Below the pieces are notes generated by a model. The model did not search any database. It was not told the DNA's origin and was given only the letters and a program-made list of their open reading frames with translations. Both the position numbers and the translations under genes were made by a program. 64,000 nucleotides of DNA from Alphaproteobacteria bacterium (lineage in GTDB: Bacteria > Pseudomonadota > Alphaproteobacteria > TMED109), in assembly GCA_022825705.1 (NCBI GenBank), contig JAJDWH010000024.1, forward strand, positions 1 through 64,000. Reading direction: 5' to 3'. This document shows positions 27,373-36,348 of this stretch, piece by piece (position 1 is the stretch's first letter; the number at the start of each line of letters is the position of its first letter).

Positions 27373-27401
27373 AGATGGGGTCCGGCCCATACATGTTCAA
27401 G
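27373..27401 (-). promoter_or_regulatory. Predicted sigma-32 (RpoH) promoter of hspQ
   Basis: On the minus strand CTTGAA (27401-27396) is followed after 15 bases by CCCCATCT (27380-27373). Both boxes match the enterobacterial heat-shock promoter consensus in sequence and spacing, and the gene they face is a heat-shock gene. Confidence 0.75.
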
Positions 27402-27407
27402 CAGGAC

Positions 27408-27995
27408 CTAATTGGTCAGTGCTTCGCGGACGAACTCGAGACGGTCCTGACCAAAAAACATCTCGTCATCGACGAACATCGTGGGGATTCCGAATAGACC
27501 GCGCGCCACAGCGGCGTCCGACTGGTGCCGCAACTCCAACTTCACGTCGTCTTCCTGAGTGCGGCGCATCAGGAACTCGGCATCGAGATCGCCCTCTCGA
27601 AGGCAACGCACGACTTCTTCCGGTTTGCCGAGATCGACGTCCTGCGCCCAGAACGCGGGATAGATGACGTCGAGGTAGGCCTCCAGCTGGCCGGCCTGCT
27701 GCGCGGCCACCGCGCCACGCATCAGACCAATGGTGTTGATCGGGAAAGCGCTGTTGTAGACGAGCGGGACGTCGTAGCGGCGGGCAAACCGGGCAAGATC
27801 CATGGACAGGTACCGACCCTTGGCCGGGACCTCGGCAGGGGAAGTGTTTCCCGTTGCCTTGAAGATTCCGCCGAGGAGGATCGGTCGGTAGTCGATCTCT
27901 GCTCCAGCTTCGCGGGCAATCGCCGGCAGCTGAGTCCATGCAAGGTAGCCGCTTGGACTCCCGACGTCGAAATAGAACTCCACCCGTTTGGCCAT
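27408..27995 (-). CDS. 2-hydroxychromene-2-carboxylate isomerase family (DsbA-like fold)
   Basis: A 195-residue protein. The ATG at 27995 with GGAGG upstream begins the family sequence VEFYFDVGSPSGYLAW, where Ser is the catalytic residue in place of a CxxC pair. RPILLGGIFKATGN, FPINTIGLMRGAVAAQ and GIFGIPTMFVDDEMFFGQDRLEF-type segments complete the KGPDC/HCCA isomerase signature. In aromatic degraders this enzyme isomerises hydroxychromene carboxylates with glutathione; family members outside that pathway act as glutathione transferase-like proteins. No aromatic pathway is nearby, so the role is uncertain. Confidence 0.9.
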   Translation of the reverse strand: MAKRVEFYFDVGSPSGYLAWTQLPAIAREAGAEIDYRPILLGGIFKATGNTSPAEVPAKGRYLSMDLARFARRYDVPLVYNSAFPINTIGLMRGAVAAQQAGQLEAYLDVIYPAFWAQDVDLGKPEEVVRCLREGDLDAEFLMRRTQEDDVKLELRHQSDAAVARGLFGIPTMFVDDEMFFGQDRLEFVREALTN

Positions 27996-28086
27996 GAATG
28001 CATCCTCCGTTGTCGATGGGCCGGTCGGCGAACATATACTTACTTTTCGCCTCAGGCGATCAGACCCACTTCGAGGACCGGCACCG

Positions 28087-29367
28087 ATGTCCAGCCTCAC
28101 CGAGCAGCTCGTTCAATTCATCGAGGCCAAGCCGGTTACCGACGCTGACCTTGCGAAGGTCTCCGACTACGTTCTCGATGCCCTGGCGAACACCCGGGCC
28201 GGCCAGTCGACCGAACCGGGGCGGATCATCAAGGCCTGGGGCGAAGCGGCCGGTCGCGATCCCGGCCGCGAAGCGTTTCAGCTTGGCGCGCTGACGCACA
28301 TCCTCGAAGCCGACGACCTGCACCGCGAATCGGTCACACATCCGGGGTGTGTGGTCGTACCGGCGGTGTGTGCGCTTGCCCGCTCCACCGGTACCGATGG
28401 GCGGACATTCCTGACGGCTGTCCTCAAGGGGTTTGAGGCCATGTGCCGGATCGGTGCCGCAGTCGGACCGACGCACTACCGTACCTGGCACAACACCGCG
28501 ACCTGTGGGCCGTTTGGTTCCGCCTACGCGGCCGGTACCCTCTTGGGGCTCGATCCGCAGGCGATGGTTCACGCACTGGGGAACGCAGGCACGCAGTCAG
28601 CCGGCCTGTGGGAGTTCATTGCGTCTGGTGCGATGAGCAAGCACCTCCATGCCGGCCGCGCCGCGGAAGCAGGGGTCGTGGCAGCCGAACTCGCGGCGCA
28701 TGGCTTCACAGGCGCGCCGTCGATCCTGGAAGGGCCCCGTGGATTCTTTGCTGCCGCCTGCCCGGACGCTGACCCCGAGGCAGTGCTTCGTGCCCCGGAT
28801 CAACCGTGGCAACTGCACCTGACGTCGATCAAGCCGTGGCCGTCCTGCCGACACACACATCCGGCCATTGATGCAGCCTTGGAACTGGCGCCGCACGTGG
28901 ACCGGTTCCGGAAAGTCGAGGCGTGGACCTACCGGGCCGCCATCGATGTTTGCGACAATGTTCAGCCGAAGACCGAATACGAAGCAAAGTTCTCCCTGCA
29001 GCATTGCATTGCCGCGGCGTTGATGGACAAGGAGGTCGTGTTTGCCAGCTTCGAGGCAGCCGCCCGCAAGCGACACGCCGATCTCGCAAACCGTGTCGTG
29101 CTGGCGTCCGGTCCTCCGTACGACGGGGCCTACCCTCGCGCGTGGGGCGCGTCGGTCCGCGTCGAGTTGGCCGACGGGCGCGTGCTGGCGGCGGACCGGG
29201 AGCATGCGCTCGGCGACCCCGACGCCCCGCTCTCGTCACATCGCCTGGAGGCCAAGGCGCGCGACCTCCTGGCCCTCGGCGGAATGGACCCGGAGCCGGT
29301 GGTCAGTCAGGTGAATGCGCTTCAGGCTGGCGGATCTCCAGCCGGCCTTGCTGACCTCGTAGCCTAG
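28087..29367 (+). CDS. MmgE/PrpD family protein
   Basis: A 426-residue protein related to 2-methylcitrate dehydratase and immune-responsive decarboxylases. The ATG at 28087 is the family-like start; the longer frame overlaps the divergent isomerase gene. Recognisable segments are RAAEAGVVAAELAAHGFTGAP, SIKPWPSCRHTHPAIDAALEL and KFSLQHCIAAALMD. The function within the family is not determined by sequence: PrpD, aconitate decarboxylase and ADP-ribose-like dehydratases share this fold. It converges with and overlaps the next minus-strand gene by 4 bp. Confidence 0.88.
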   Translation: MSSLTEQLVQFIEAKPVTDADLAKVSDYVLDALANTRAGQSTEPGRIIKAWGEAAGRDPGREAFQLGALTHILEADDLHRESVTHPGCVVVPAVCALARSTGTDGRTFLTAVLKGFEAMCRIGAAVGPTHYRTWHNTATCGPFGSAYAAGTLLGLDPQAMVHALGNAGTQSAGLWEFIASGAMSKHLHAGRAAEAGVVAAELAAHGFTGAPSILEGPRGFFAAACPDADPEAVLRAPDQPWQLHLTSIKPWPSCRHTHPAIDAALELAPHVDRFRKVEAWTYRAAIDVCDNVQPKTEYEAKFSLQHCIAAALMDKEVVFASFEAAARKRHADLANRVVLASGPPYDGAYPRAWGASVRVELADGRVLAADREHALGDPDAPLSSHRLEAKARDLLALGGMDPEPVVSQVNALQAGGSPAGLADLVA

Positions 29368-29747
29368 TCTGCGTCGTGCGCTAGACCGATCCAGACGGGA
29401 TCTCCGTCGCGTACCCCCCGCAGAACTGTTGGGTCGCCGTGAGCGTCCGCCCAGACGTTCACGGCGGTCACCAGACGGATCTCATCTCCGCGCGACGCCG
29501 GTGTCCGACCGTACCCGATGGCGATCGCCGAGCCGTCGGTCCAGAACGCGATCTCGCCCTTCTCAACGATGTCGCGGGCATCGTCCTCCAGTGCTGCTGA
29601 CACCGGGACGCGGAAATAGACTTCTTCGCCCCAGGTTTGCGCGACTGCCTGCAACGGAAGTTCCTTCAGAATCGCTTTGGCGGTGGGCGTGTCCCGAGCA
29701 GTCATCCCGAGTTCGGTGGTGTTGATCCGGACCACGATCCGTTCCAT
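29364..29747 (-). CDS. Cyclophilin-like fold protein (TM1367/DUF369 type)
   Basis: A 127-residue protein. The ATG at 29747, preceded by GGGAG, is chosen because it starts at the family N-terminus (RIVVRINTTELGMTARDTPTAKAI is typical). WGEEVYFRVPV and GEIAFWTDGSAIAIGYGRTP are the core of this cyclophilin-like barrel. Members lack clear isomerase residues and their role is unknown. The gene faces MmgE/PrpD and is divergent from the molybdoenzyme gene. Confidence 0.8.
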   Translation of the reverse strand: MERIVVRINTTELGMTARDTPTAKAILKELPLQAVAQTWGEEVYFRVPVSAALEDDARDIVEKGEIAFWTDGSAIAIGYGRTPASRGDEIRLVTAVNVWADAHGDPTVLRGVRDGDPVWIGLAHDAD

Positions 29748-29874
29748 CAGTCGTTCTCCCGAAGCGGTGCGCAACCTCACGACGTACGGCTCCGTACACC
29801 TTGTCCAAAGCCTGCCGCCCCTTATCATGCAGCATTGAACGGGCGCGAATGGACGCCCCTTGAAAGGAGCTTCC

Positions 29875-32184
29875 ATGGCGCAGTTCGGTATCGGTCAGCC
29901 CGTAGAACGGGCGGAGGATCCCCGTCTCCTGACCGGCAAGGGGCGTTACACCGCCGACCTTTCGCTTCCCGAGCAAGCCTGGCTGCACGTGGTCCGTTCG
30001 CCGATGGCCTGTGCCGACATTCGCTCCATCAGCACTGAGGTTGCGTCGCAAGCCGAGGGCGTGCTTGGCGTCTTTACTGCCGAGGACTTCGCGGAGGCAG
30101 GCGTGGGGAACCTGGCCTGTCTGTACGTCGGCAAGAACCGCGACGGATCGGACAATCTGGTCCCGCCGCGACCGGCGTTGGCCGGTGAGCGGGTTTACTA
30201 CGTGGGTGAGCCCGTTGCCATCGTGGTGGCAGAAACGGCGAACCTTGCGCGCGACGCGGCGGAACTGGTCGAGGTCGACTACGAGGAGCGCCCGGCGGTC
30301 ACGGACACGGCTGGTGCCACGGCTGATGACGCTCCCCAGATCCACGAGGGCATCCCCGGCAATCTCTGTTTCGACTGGGCTCTCGGCGACGAAGCGAAGA
30401 CGGACGCCGCGTTCGAGAAGGCCGTGCATGTCGTTTCCCTCGACCTGGTGAACAACCGGCTGGTTCCGAACCCGATGGAGTGCCGTGCGGCGGTCGCGAG
30501 CTACGAGGAAGGCAGCGGTTTCTCGATCACCTGCGGTTCACAGGGGGTCCATCTGCTCCAGGGGCAGTTCGCGTCCATCCTCGGAGTCGAGGCGGACGCA
30601 GTCCAGGTGCGAACCGGCGATGTCGGCGGCGGCTTCGGGATGAAGATCTTTCTGTATCCCGAGTACATCCACGTGCTGTTTGCCGCGAGGGCGCTGGGTC
30701 GTCCCGTCCGCTGGATTTCCGAGCGTACCGAAGCATTTCTCTCCGACACCCACGGGCGTGACCATGTCACCCGCGCTGAGCTGGCGCTGGATGCGGACGC
30801 CCGTTTCCTGGGGCTGCGGGTGCACACGATCGCGAACCTGGGTGCGCAGTGCTCCAACTTCGGGATTTTCGTGCCGACACTCGCCGGTACCATGATGCTT
30901 ACAGGCTGTTACCAGACGCCCGCCGTGTACGCGAATGTGCTGGGCGTGTATACGAACACGCCGCCGGTGGATGCCTACCGGGGAGCAGGGCGCCCTGAGG
31001 CGGCGTTCGTGGTGGAGCGGATCGTGGACAAAGCCGCGCGCCAGCTAGGACTGGCACCCGACGAGATTCGCCGCCGCAATTTCATTCGGTCCGACCAGAT
31101 GCCGTACACCACGCCGATGGGCGAGATCTACGACACTGGGAACTTCGTCAAGAACATGGATGACGCCATCGCGCGCTCGGACTGGGCCGGCTTCGAACAG
31201 CGCCGTGCCGAGTCGGAACGGAGCGGGCGACTTCGTGGGATCGGGATGGCCAGCTACATCGAAGCATGCTCGAGCGGCGCGCCCGAGGAGGCGACCATCG
31301 AGATTGGCACCGACGGCCGCGCGCGCGTGCTGATCGGCACCCAGTCCAACGGGCAAGGCCATGAAACAGCCTATCGGCAGATCGTGTCGGAACGTCTGGG
31401 GCTCTCATTCGACCAGATCGATATCGTCCAGGGCGACACAGCAACGATTGGCTACGGCGGAGGGACCGGTGGGTCGCGCTCGGTGCCGGTCGGCGGTGCC
31501 GCCCTTTCCGATGCAGCGATGCAGGTGATCGAGCGTGGCCGGAGTCTTGCTGCCGACCAACTGGAAGCTTCGATGGAGGACATCGAGTTCCAGGATGGCC
31601 GGTTCAGGGTACCCGGCACGGATCTCGAGGTGTCCCTCGGCGAGGCCTCCCGGCGCGCCGCCGATGCCGGCGATCCGTTGGCGGAGGCTGCCCGATGGAC
31701 CCCGCCGGCCGCGACGTTCCCGAACGGCACCCACGTCTGCGAGGTGGAAGTGGCCTCTGAAACCGGGGCGTTGCAGATCATGCGCTACACGGTCGTGGAT
31801 GACTTCGGCACGGTCATCAACCCGCTACTCCTGGAAGGTCAGGTTCACGGCGGGATCGTGCAGGGCCTGGGCCAGGCACTGCTTGAGCAGACACAGTACG
31901 ATTCCGAATCCGGTCAGTTGCTGAGCGCGTCCTTCATGGATTACGCGATGCCGCGCGCGGACGACGCGCCTCACATCGATTTCACCTACAATGTGGTTCC
32001 GTCGACCACCAACGCGTTGGGCATGAAAGGGGCTGGGGAAGCGGGTGCCATCGGCGCTCCGCCGGCCATCATCAACGCACTGGTCAATGCGCTTCAAGGT
32101 TACGGCGTCGAGCATGTCGACATGCCCGCGACACCGGAGCGCGTCTGGTCGCTCATCGATACTGGCTCGCGTCGAGCCGCCTGA
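29875..32184 (+). CDS. Xanthine dehydrogenase-family molybdopterin-binding subunit (CoxL-like, form II)
   Basis: A 769-residue protein, the usual length of a Mo-pterin large subunit; AAGGAG lies just before the ATG at 29875. It opens IGQPVERAEDPRLLTGKGRYTADL and contains GDVGGGFGMKIFLYPEY, the active-site loop AYRGAGRPEAAF at about residue 365, and ETAYRQIVSERLG plus GAGEAGAIGAPPAIINAL near the C-terminus. The AYRGAGR loop is that of form II Cox-like enzymes, not the AYxCSFR loop of true CO dehydrogenases. No FAD (CoxM) or 2Fe-2S (CoxS) subunit genes are adjacent, so partners must be elsewhere. Substrate unknown; an aldehyde or N-heterocycle is typical. Confidence 0.92.
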   Translation: MAQFGIGQPVERAEDPRLLTGKGRYTADLSLPEQAWLHVVRSPMACADIRSISTEVASQAEGVLGVFTAEDFAEAGVGNLACLYVGKNRDGSDNLVPPRPALAGERVYYVGEPVAIVVAETANLARDAAELVEVDYEERPAVTDTAGATADDAPQIHEGIPGNLCFDWALGDEAKTDAAFEKAVHVVSLDLVNNRLVPNPMECRAAVASYEEGSGFSITCGSQGVHLLQGQFASILGVEADAVQVRTGDVGGGFGMKIFLYPEYIHVLFAARALGRPVRWISERTEAFLSDTHGRDHVTRAELALDADARFLGLRVHTIANLGAQCSNFGIFVPTLAGTMMLTGCYQTPAVYANVLGVYTNTPPVDAYRGAGRPEAAFVVERIVDKAARQLGLAPDEIRRRNFIRSDQMPYTTPMGEIYDTGNFVKNMDDAIARSDWAGFEQRRAESERSGRLRGIGMASYIEACSSGAPEEATIEIGTDGRARVLIGTQSNGQGHETAYRQIVSERLGLSFDQIDIVQGDTATIGYGGGTGGSRSVPVGGAALSDAAMQVIERGRSLAADQLEASMEDIEFQDGRFRVPGTDLEVSLGEASRRAADAGDPLAEAARWTPPAATFPNGTHVCEVEVASETGALQIMRYTVVDDFGTVINPLLLEGQVHGGIVQGLGQALLEQTQYDSESGQLLSASFMDYAMPRADDAPHIDFTYNVVPSTTNALGMKGAGEAGAIGAPPAIINALVNALQGYGVEHVDMPATPERVWSLIDTGSRRAA

Positions 32185-32193
32185 GATACATCC

Positions 32194-33414
32194 TTGTTTG
32201 ATCCTACTGAGCGGCCGGGGCGCCCCGGCTGGCAATTCCTGCACACGCCGGGGCCGACGAACATCCCCCGACGGATTGTGTCCGCAATGGCGGCACCCCA
32301 GTCAGATCATCGGAGTCCCGAGTTTCTGGCAATTGCCGAGCGCGCCTACGCTCGGCTCAAGGAGTTGCTAGGTACGAAGTCGCCGGTAGTGCTGATGAGC
32401 GCTCCGGGCCACGGAGCCTGGGAGGCGGCCTTGGTTAATCCGCTGGCTCCGGGCGACCGCATCATCATGGCGGAAACCGGTTTCTTCTCTCAACGATGGA
32501 AGGAGATGGCGGAACGGCTGGGTCTTCAGGTCGACTATCTACCAGGTGACTGGCGTACCGGGGTCGACGCAAATCGGGTCGAGGAGTGCCTGCGGGCCGA
32601 TGCCTCCGCCAGCATCAAGGCCGTCTGCGTCGTCCACAACGAGACGTCGACGGGGGTACGGAGTGACCTTCCGGCAGTTCGGGCGGCGATGGATGCAGTG
32701 GGGCACCCGGCGCTTCTGATCGCGGACGTGATCTCGTCCTTTGCTTCAAGTCCCTACCACCATGATGCCTGGCGCGTGGATGTCTGTGTCGGTGGGAGCC
32801 AGAAGGGCCTTATGTTGCCGCCGGGCCTGGCATTCAATGCGCTGTCGGACCGGGCACTGGAAGCCGCCCGGACATCAGGGGGCTGCCCGCGCTATTTCTG
32901 GGACTGGAATGAGCACCTCGGACCAGAGGGCTCCCTGGGCTTTATCTCAACCCCGGCGATCCCTCTCTGGTACGGGCTTGCGACCGCCTTGGAGATGCTG
33001 TTTGAAGAGGGGCCTGAACAGGTGTTCGCCCGCCACCGGCGCCTCGCTCAAGGCGTACGGGCGGCAGTGGCCGCATGGAATCTCGAGCTCGTCAGCACCA
33101 TTCCGGATGAACACAGCGACACGGTAACGGCGATCCTGCTTCCGGATGGCAACGACCCGGATGCGTTCCGGGCCCTGTGCCGAGAGCAGTACGGGGTTGC
33201 ACTGGCTGCGGCCATCGGGCGCTGGGCCACGAACGGATTTCGAATCGGCCACCTGGGCGCCCTGAGCGAGGCGATGATTCTCGGTTCGTTGGGGGCTACC
33301 GAACTTGCTCTGGGGGACGCCGGAGTTCCGCATAAGGCGGGTGGTGTCGGAGCGGCCCTGGCAAGCCTCCGGGCGAATCATGCCCGGGAAGCACCGCTGC
33401 GCGCCGTCGGCTGA
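32194..33414 (+). CDS. Class V aminotransferase (alanine-glyoxylate / serine-glyoxylate type)
   Basis: A 406-residue PLP enzyme starting with TTG at 32194, nine bases after the molybdoenzyme stop, so likely in the same operon. HTPGPTNIP near the N-terminus, Asp178 (LLIADVISS) and the PLP Lys204 in GGSQKGLMLPPGLA identify the alanine-glyoxylate aminotransferase branch. FRIGHLG near the C-terminus binds the substrate carboxylate. It interconverts glyoxylate or a related oxo acid with an amino acid. Confidence 0.92.
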   Translation: MFDPTERPGRPGWQFLHTPGPTNIPRRIVSAMAAPQSDHRSPEFLAIAERAYARLKELLGTKSPVVLMSAPGHGAWEAALVNPLAPGDRIIMAETGFFSQRWKEMAERLGLQVDYLPGDWRTGVDANRVEECLRADASASIKAVCVVHNETSTGVRSDLPAVRAAMDAVGHPALLIADVISSFASSPYHHDAWRVDVCVGGSQKGLMLPPGLAFNALSDRALEAARTSGGCPRYFWDWNEHLGPEGSLGFISTPAIPLWYGLATALEMLFEEGPEQVFARHRRLAQGVRAAVAAWNLELVSTIPDEHSDTVTAILLPDGNDPDAFRALCREQYGVALAAAIGRWATNGFRIGHLGALSEAMILGSLGATELALGDAGVPHKAGGVGAALASLRANHAREAPLRAVG

Positions 33415-33428
33415 ACGACGCGTTCGCG

Positions 33429-34388
33429 TCAGGCGAAAGCCTCGTCCCACGTTCCCCGCGTGGCAGCTCGCGAATATTCCGTGGACCGGTTTTCAAAAAA
33501 GTTGGTGTGCTCAAGCGCATTGAGCATCTCGTCCATCCAGGGAAGCGGATTCGTGTCGGCGGCGAAGAGAGGCGGCTGCCCGAGACGGTTGAGTCGACGG
33601 TTGGCGATGTACCGGATGTAGGCTTTCACCTCTGCCCCCGTCAGACCCTCCACACCGCCCAATTCGAAGGCTCTGTCGATAAACGCGTCCTCGTGGCAGA
33701 CCACCGTCTGACAGGCCTCGCGCAGGTCAGTGGCGAGCTCATCGGTGTCGATGTCGGGGTTTTCCTGCAGAAAGGTTCGGTAGAGACGGACAATCGAGTT
33801 CGTGTGCAGGGTTTCATCGCGGGCCGACCACGTGACGATCTGGCCCATCCCTTTCATCTTGTTGAACCTCGGGAAGTTCAGCAACACGGCGAAGCTTGCA
33901 AAGAGCTGGATGCCCTCGGTGAAGGCCCCGAACATGGCAAGAGTCCGGGCGATGTCCTCGCGGGTATCGGTGCTGTAGCTCTGCATGTAATCGTACTTGT
34001 CGCGCATCTCCTTGATGTTGAGAAAGGCCTCGTACTCGACTTCCGGCATGCCGATCGTGTCGAGGAGATGTGAATACGCGGCGATATGCACGGTCTCCAT
34101 GTTGGAGAATGCGGCCAACATCATTTGCACTTCGGTCGGCTCGAATACGCGCGCGTAGTGCCGCATGTAGCAGTTGTTGACCTCGACATCCGACTGCACG
34201 AAGAAACGGAAAATCTGAGTCAGCAGATTCCGCTCTTCGTCGGTGAGTTTTTCGCTCCAGTCCTTGACGTCTTCAGCTAGGGGCACCTCTTCCGGCAACC
34301 AGTGAATCCGCTGTTGCTGCAGCCAAGCCTCATAAGCCCACGGGTAGTGGAACGGCTTGTAGACCGGGTTAGCCTTGAGCAGGGACAC
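33429..34388 (-). CDS. nrdB: Class Ia ribonucleotide reductase beta subunit
   Basis: A 319-residue R2 protein starting with GTG; the N-terminus (NPVYKPFHYPWAYEAW) matches alphaproteobacterial NrdB. The di-iron/tyrosyl site is intact: Glu in QSDVEVNN, the ExxHxxxY motif ETVHIAAYS with the radical Tyr, and the second-half ligands in FGAFTEGIQLF and WSARDETLH. The C-terminal tail NFFENRSTEYSR docks into NrdA. No nrdA gene is in the window, which is unusual for this pair. NrdR-type boxes precede it. Confidence 0.96.
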   Translation of the reverse strand: MSLLKANPVYKPFHYPWAYEAWLQQQRIHWLPEEVPLAEDVKDWSEKLTDEERNLLTQIFRFFVQSDVEVNNCYMRHYARVFEPTEVQMMLAAFSNMETVHIAAYSHLLDTIGMPEVEYEAFLNIKEMRDKYDYMQSYSTDTREDIARTLAMFGAFTEGIQLFASFAVLLNFPRFNKMKGMGQIVTWSARDETLHTNSIVRLYRTFLQENPDIDTDELATDLREACQTVVCHEDAFIDRAFELGGVEGLTGAEVKAYIRYIANRRLNRLGQPPLFAADTNPLPWMDEMLNALEHTNFFENRSTEYSRAATRGTWDEAFA

Positions 34389-34442
34389 TGCAGCTACCCA
34401 GCCTTGCCGACAGCCCGAGCAGCGAGCAGGAGAGATCGCCCG

Positions 34443-34489
34443 CTACCAGATGATGTTTCCCAGGGCCCATACAGCACAAGATACAGTGT
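34443..34489 (-). promoter_or_regulatory. Predicted NrdR operator (two boxes) upstream of nrdB
   Basis: On the minus strand, ACACTGTATCTTGTGC (34489-34474) closely matches the palindromic NrdR box. A weaker copy, AAACATCATCTGGTAG (34458-34443), starts exactly 31 bp downstream, the spacing of three helical turns seen for paired NrdR boxes. They lie 55-100 bp upstream of the nrdB start. The second box matches only about nine of sixteen positions. Confidence 0.6.
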
Positions 34490-34543
34490 CTCATGGGAAT
34501 TGTGAAACTGCCTCATCCTGTTCGCTCCGGGGGCAGCATCGCC

Positions 34544-35323
34544 CTAGCGGAACGTGGCTTCGACCCGCCCAAGCGGGCCGAAATCGCAGACCGCATGGTC
34601 ACCCGGCTTCGCGTGGACGGCGGCGCTTGCGATGTTTCCGGTCGTCACGATGTCTCCGGCATGAAGCGTTTCACCCCTGCCGGTAACGCGGTTGGCCAGC
34701 CAAAGCAGTGCGTTCGCGGGATCGTCGAGGGCGTTGGCTCCGACTCCGTCGGTGACGGGCTCCCCGTTCACTGTGACTGCCACCGTGAGCCCCAGCCGAT
34801 CGATGTTTGCCCAGTCCGTACGCCAGGATCCCGCGATGAAGCACGCGTGCACTCCGTTGTCGACGATCGTCTCCGCAAGTGTGGGCGACCAGCCGCCTTC
34901 GAACCGGCAGTCCACCACCTCGATGGCAGGGGCCAGCGCGGCGGTTGCATCCAGCACCTGGCGAAGCGTGAACGGCGCCTCGGCAGGCGTGAGGTCTCGA
35001 TGAAACCGGAAGGCAATCTCTGGCTCGACAATCGGCGACGCGAATGCGAGGCCGGTGAGGTCCGCAGGACTGTCGAACGTCGTCTCTTCATGCATCCGGC
35101 CATAGAACGGCTCGTCGGTACCCGTCAATTGCTGGGCCCACGCGTTCGTGCATCCGATCTTCCAGCCGGTCACGGTGCCGCCGACGGCGGCGTTCAGTTG
35201 GATCTGCAAGTCGTAAGCAGAGTCGGGCTCAAGCGGGACGGTCGACGGGAACTTCGCCATCAAACGACCGGCCCGCCGAGACGCGGCGAGCGCCGAAACA
35301 AGGGACTCCGGCGAGGCGCTCAC
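34544..35323 (-). CDS. 2-keto-4-pentenoate hydratase / fumarylacetoacetate hydrolase family protein
   Basis: A 259-residue MhpD-like protein: an N-terminal helix with AASRRAGRLMAKFP, the GWKIGCTN and YGRMHE segments, metal-binding EPEIAFRF (Glu pair) and APAIEVVDCRF. These enzymes hydrate 2-keto-4-pentenoates in meta-cleavage pathways or decarboxylate oxalocrotonate. The ATGA overlap with the PhyH gene upstream indicates co-translation, but no other meta-cleavage gene is present. Confidence 0.9.
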   Translation of the reverse strand: MSASPESLVSALAASRRAGRLMAKFPSTVPLEPDSAYDLQIQLNAAVGGTVTGWKIGCTNAWAQQLTGTDEPFYGRMHEETTFDSPADLTGLAFASPIVEPEIAFRFHRDLTPAEAPFTLRQVLDATAALAPAIEVVDCRFEGGWSPTLAETIVDNGVHACFIAGSWRTDWANIDRLGLTVAVTVNGEPVTDGVGANALDDPANALLWLANRVTGRGETLHAGDIVTTGNIASAAVHAKPGDHAVCDFGPLGRVEATFR

Positions 35324-36348
35324 CGGGCCGCTACCTGCTTCAACTGCAACCTCTTCGGGGCGAGTTCACCGACAAGCTGGGCTTCCGGATCCGCATTCTC
35401 CACGTATGGGTGTCCGACCCGTCCGTACGCGTTCCAGATCCGAAAACCAAGCCGGTCCAAGAGCTCTCTGGGTGCGTCTTCAAGAAGAGCTGGGTCCGCC
35501 CCAAGCGTGTAGTTCTCCTGCGGACGGAACTGCGGTCCGCAGAACGTGGCCAGCACTGCAAGGCGGTGCTCACCCGACTGGTTCGCACCGGTTCCGTGCC
35601 AGATTCTTCCATCCCACACGATGGCTGAACCGGCGCCCGCTTCAGCGGACAGCGTGGGCACCGGGCAGGGGATGCCAGGCGGTGGCTGGAGGCCAGTCAG
35701 GTGGCTGGTCGGAACGAGCCGCGTGGCACCGTTCGTTTCCGTAAAGTCATTCAGGCAGTACACCACGTTGCCGGCGCAGGGGGGGTTGATTGGGCGCGTC
35801 ATGTCCCCGTCATCGGCGCCGTGGAACTCGCCCCGCTGCATGGCGCCGGGCACGTGCGGTTCGTCATGCCGGGGCAGGGGACGTGGCAACCACCATTGGT
35901 CCGTATGCAATCCCATGGGACGACCGCCGGGTTTGGCGATGTTGGCGGTAAGGCTGGACAGGACAAATTCAGGTCCGAGCAGGGATTCCACCAGAGGGGA
36001 GAGCCGATGGTCGGTCACCAGGTTGCGGAACACGGCGCCCTTGTTGACCAGCATCCAGAGGCGCTGATTGACGCCGCCATTGGCCGCCGTGAACACATTC
36101 TCGCGGGAGTGTCGGTGGCGATTGGACCAATCCTGTCCGGGCCCCTGATCCTCGAACGCGACCCCTATCTCGATTTCCGCCTCTGCCTGCTCAACCAGGC
36201 GTGTTTGAAGGGCGGCCAGTTCGCTGCCGCCGAGGACGTCCTCCACGATGCAGTAGCCGAATTCCCGAAGGTCGCTTCGGGCTTGATCAATGTCCTTTGT
36301 AGGAGATGCGGAGGGATCGCCGGGCTGCCACGGTGCAGAAGTTTCCAT
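35320..36348 (-). CDS. Phytanoyl-CoA dioxygenase (PhyH) family protein
   Basis: A 342-residue Fe(II)/2-oxoglutarate oxygenase. The first two iron ligands are the His and Asp of MGLHTDQWW; the distal His is in WDGRIWHGTGANQSGEHRLAVL, with Arg for 2-oxoglutarate. CLNDFTETNGATRLVPTSH is the family core. The start ATG at 36348 is preceded by AAAGG. PhyH-family enzymes hydroxylate many small molecules; the substrate here is unknown, but the hydratase in the same operon suggests a degradative route. Confidence 0.9.
   Translation of the reverse strand: METSAPWQPGDPSASPTKDIDQARSDLREFGYCIVEDVLGGSELAALQTRLVEQAEAEIEIGVAFEDQGPGQDWSNRHRHSRENVFTAANGGVNQRLWMLVNKGAVFRNLVTDHRLSPLVESLLGPEFVLSSLTANIAKPGGRPMGLHTDQWWLPRPLPRHDEPHVPGAMQRGEFHGADDGDMTRPINPPCAGNVVYCLNDFTETNGATRLVPTSHLTGLQPPPGIPCPVPTLSAEAGAGSAIVWDGRIWHGTGANQSGEHRLAVLATFCGPQFRPQENYTLGADPALLEDAPRELLDRLGFRIWNAYGRVGHPYVENADPEAQLVGELAPKRLQLKQVAAR

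Noticed and set aside
29875-32184. Calling the molybdoenzyme a CO dehydrogenase
   Set aside because: The active-site loop is AYRGAGR rather than the AYxCSFR of form I enzymes, and the other subunits are missing.
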